33,585 nucleotides of DNA from Candidatus Metalachnospira gallinarum (lineage in GTDB: Bacteria; Bacillota; Clostridia; Lachnospirales; Anaerotignaceae), in contig CAJFHC010000015.1 in the NCBI GenBank assembly GCA_904378045.1, positions 1 through 33,585 of the forward strand, written 5' to 3'. The position numbers and the translations under genes were made by a program. Below are positions 32,524 to 33,585 of the stretch, one piece after another; within the stretch, counting starts at the first letter, position 1; each line of letters starts with the position of its first letter. Under the pieces are notes generated by a model. It was not told the origin of the DNA. It did not search any database and saw nothing but the letters and a program-made list of their open reading frames with translations.

Positions 32524-33183
32524 TTGGACGGGGAAGAAAACGAAATAAAACAGAGTGTCTCCGAAGGCGGCGACGCGGCTTTTAAAAATATGAGGGACGA
32601 GGAAATAATTTCTCTTGTGAAAGACGGCAGCATATCGGCCATGGATTTTATACTTGATAAATATAAGCCCCTTGTCAGGGCAAAATCAAGGACATATTTT
32701 CTTATAGGAGCCGACAGCGAGGACATAATACAGGAGGGCATGATAGGCCTGTATAAAGCGGTGAGGGATTTTAACCCGGACAAGCACGCTTCATTTAAGG
32801 CCTTTGCCGAGCTTTGTGTAAACAGGCAGATAATAACGGCGGTAAAAGCCGCCACAAGGCAGAAGCACCAGCCGCTGAACAATTATGTCTCTCTCAATAA
32901 ACCGGCTTTCAGCGACGATTCCCAGGAGACTTATCTTGATAATATAAAGGACGCGGATTTTTCCAATCCGGAAACCATGCTTATCGGCAGGGAAGCGAAG
33001 GCCGGAATAGAGCATCATCTTGAAAAAAATCTAAGCAATTTTGAAAATTCCGTGCTCAGCCTCTATCTTGACAATAAATCCTACGCAGAGATCTCAAAGA
33101 TAACGGGAAAATCGGAGAAATCCATAGATAACGCCCTGCAAAGGGTAAAGAAAAAGCTGGAAAAATATCTTAAGGAAGCCTGA
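32524..33183 (+). CDS. sigH: RNA polymerase sporulation sigma factor SigH
   Basis: An alternative sigma-70-family factor for stationary phase and entry into sporulation. The 219 residues contain region 2 (DSEDIIQEGMIGLYKAVRDFN and FAELCVNRQIITAVKAATRQ) and region 4 (LYLDNKSYAEISKITGKSEKSIDNALQR), with the SigH-like linker LNNYVSLNKPAF between. The start appears to be TTG at 32524, ten bases after AAGGAG; the first in-frame ATG (32590) would remove about 22 residues and lacks a ribosome site. Position after rae1 is the Bacillus and Clostridium arrangement. A hairpin at about 33234-33262 follows, without a good T-run. Confidence 0.93.
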   Translation: MDGEENEIKQSVSEGGDAAFKNMRDEEIISLVKDGSISAMDFILDKYKPLVRAKSRTYFLIGADSEDIIQEGMIGLYKAVRDFNPDKHASFKAFAELCVNRQIITAVKAATRQKHQPLNNYVSLNKPAFSDDSQETYLDNIKDADFSNPETMLIGREAKAGIEHHLEKNLSNFENSVLSLYLDNKSYAEISKITGKSEKSIDNALQRVKKKLEKYLKEA

Positions 33184-33200
33184 AGCGGAAGCCTTAAGTG

Positions 33201-33236
33201 AAAGCGTAAAATAAAGCGTAAAATGAAGCGTAAAGG
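33201..33236 (+). repeat. 12-bp tandem repeat downstream of sigH
   Basis: AAAGCGTAAAAT occurs twice perfectly, followed by a third copy with three changes. The array is followed by a small GC-rich hairpin (CGGGC/GCCCG) and an AT-rich stretch up to the tRNA promoter. No gene is seen in 33184-33353. Confidence 0.75.
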
Positions 33237-33313
33237 GCGGCCGGGCAAAACGCCCGCGAATATGATTTATATATTTTTTATATATAAAAATTTAAAAGTG
33301 ATTTAAAAAAATA

Positions 33314-33342
33314 TTGACAATAAACCGTTGATTTAGTATAAT
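33314..33342 (+). promoter_or_regulatory. Consensus sigma-A promoter of the tRNA gene
   Basis: TTGACA (33314-33319) and TATAAT (33337-33342) match consensus perfectly with a 17-base spacer. The tRNA begins 12 bases past the -10, leaving a leader of about 4-5 bases. Confidence 0.92.
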
Positions 33343-33353
33343 ATCTACTGCGT

Positions 33354-33426
33354 GCTAATGTGGCACAGTAGGTAGCGCAACGCCTTGGTAAGGCGTAGGT
33401 CGGCGGTTCGAGTCCGCTCATTAGCT
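33354..33426 (+). tRNA. tRNA-Thr (anticodon GGT)
   Basis: A 73-base cloverleaf. The acceptor stem GCTAATG/CATTAGC is perfect. The D-arm reads GCAC-AGTAGGTA-GCGC with one A-C mismatch. The anticodon arm ACGCC-TTGGTAA-GGCGT is perfect and shows anticodon GGT. The variable loop is AGGTC, and the T-arm GGCGG-TTCGAGT-CCGCT has one G-U pair. The discriminator base is T, as in most bacterial tRNA-Thr. CCA is not encoded. It reads ACC and ACT codons. Confidence 0.95.
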
Positions 33427-33432
33427 TGTGCG

Positions 33433-33462
33433 AACACACCATAGAAATATGGTGTGTTTTTT
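33433..33462 (+). terminator. Intrinsic terminator of tRNA-Thr
   Basis: An 11-bp perfect stem (AACACACCATA with TATGGTGTGTT) closed by a GAAA tetraloop and followed by further T residues, 6 bases after the tRNA end. The tRNA is thus a single-gene unit. Confidence 0.95.
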
Positions 33463-33488
33463 ATGTCTGGAGGCCTTTATTGGGACTC

Positions 33489-33585
33489 TCAGCGTGTCGA
33501 AAAAGTCCTTCGGGACTTTTTCGAGTTTAAATTAAGGCAATAAATCCCTATTTCTGCGGAAAGCCCTGAACTTTGTCAGGGCGCA
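33489..33585 (+). repeat. 97-bp double-hairpin intergenic repeat, copy 3
   Basis: Same element as 17333-17429 (two differences) and the reverse complement of 1-97 (one difference, in the hairpin loop). The first hairpin (33496-33524) has the TTCG loop. The second hairpin is cut by the window end, so its outer arm cannot be seen. It lies 26 bases after the tRNA terminator. Confidence 0.9.

Overview
The window reads as a Clostridia-type Firmicute chromosome segment, probably from an anaerobe. The evidence is the cysS-mrnC-rlmB-rae1(yacP)-sigH gene order with a sporulation sigma factor at its end, a ZTP riboswitch, a single-chain PurL, an unfused AICAR formyltransferase plus a PurO-like cyclohydrolase, strong AGGAGG-type ribosome binding sites, and frequent ATA and AGA/AGG codons. 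Both ends of the window lie inside the same 97-bp repeat in inverted orientation, which suggests contig ends broken at a repeat.

Layout. (1) 1-1363: a repeat copy, then an RlmI-type rRNA methyltransferase. (2) 1446-12978: a complete-looking de novo purine operon, promoter-ZTP riboswitch/terminator-purE-C-F-M-N-purO-AICAR formyltransferase-D-L-terminator. (3) 13050-17291: loosely organised single genes: an unrecognised linker-rich protein, a membrane-anchored metallophosphoesterase, a phage-type replication-like protein (DUF6291-like) and a class I/II aminotransferase. (4) 17292-17572: a convergent junction holding a second copy of the repeat. (5) 17573-26279: two divergent transcription units forming a purine/ureide catabolic cluster. 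The leftward unit is YheO-type regulator-ygeY-ygeW-arcC. The rightward unit is acyl-CoA dehydrogenase-guanine deaminase-hyuA-mocA. They share a 198-bp control region with recognisable promoters and inverted repeats. (6) 26457-28811: a lipoprotein gene, a DtxR-family regulator and a YjjG-like HAD phosphatase. (7) 28866-33183: ispF-cysS-mrnC-rlmB-rae1-sigH. (8) 33314-33585: tRNA-Thr(GGT) with consensus promoter and terminator, then the third repeat copy.

How the genes fit together. The biosynthetic operon makes IMP and is predicted to be switched on by ZTP/ZMP when 10-formyl-tetrahydrofolate is short. The cluster 5 kb downstream resembles the enterobacterial ygeW/ygeY/hyuA/ssnA/yqeA/mocA group linked to anaerobic purine and urate breakdown. 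Guanine would be deaminated, ring-opened ureides processed by HyuA, YgeY and YgeW, and carbamoyl phosphate cashed in for ATP by carbamate kinase. MocA would mature a molybdenum hydroxylase that is not in the window. The most interesting features are this catabolic cluster with its unexplained acyl-CoA dehydrogenase, the eukaryote-like free-standing AICAR formyltransferase, and several small repeat arrays at gene junctions. All calls rest on reading motifs and context; no database search was run.
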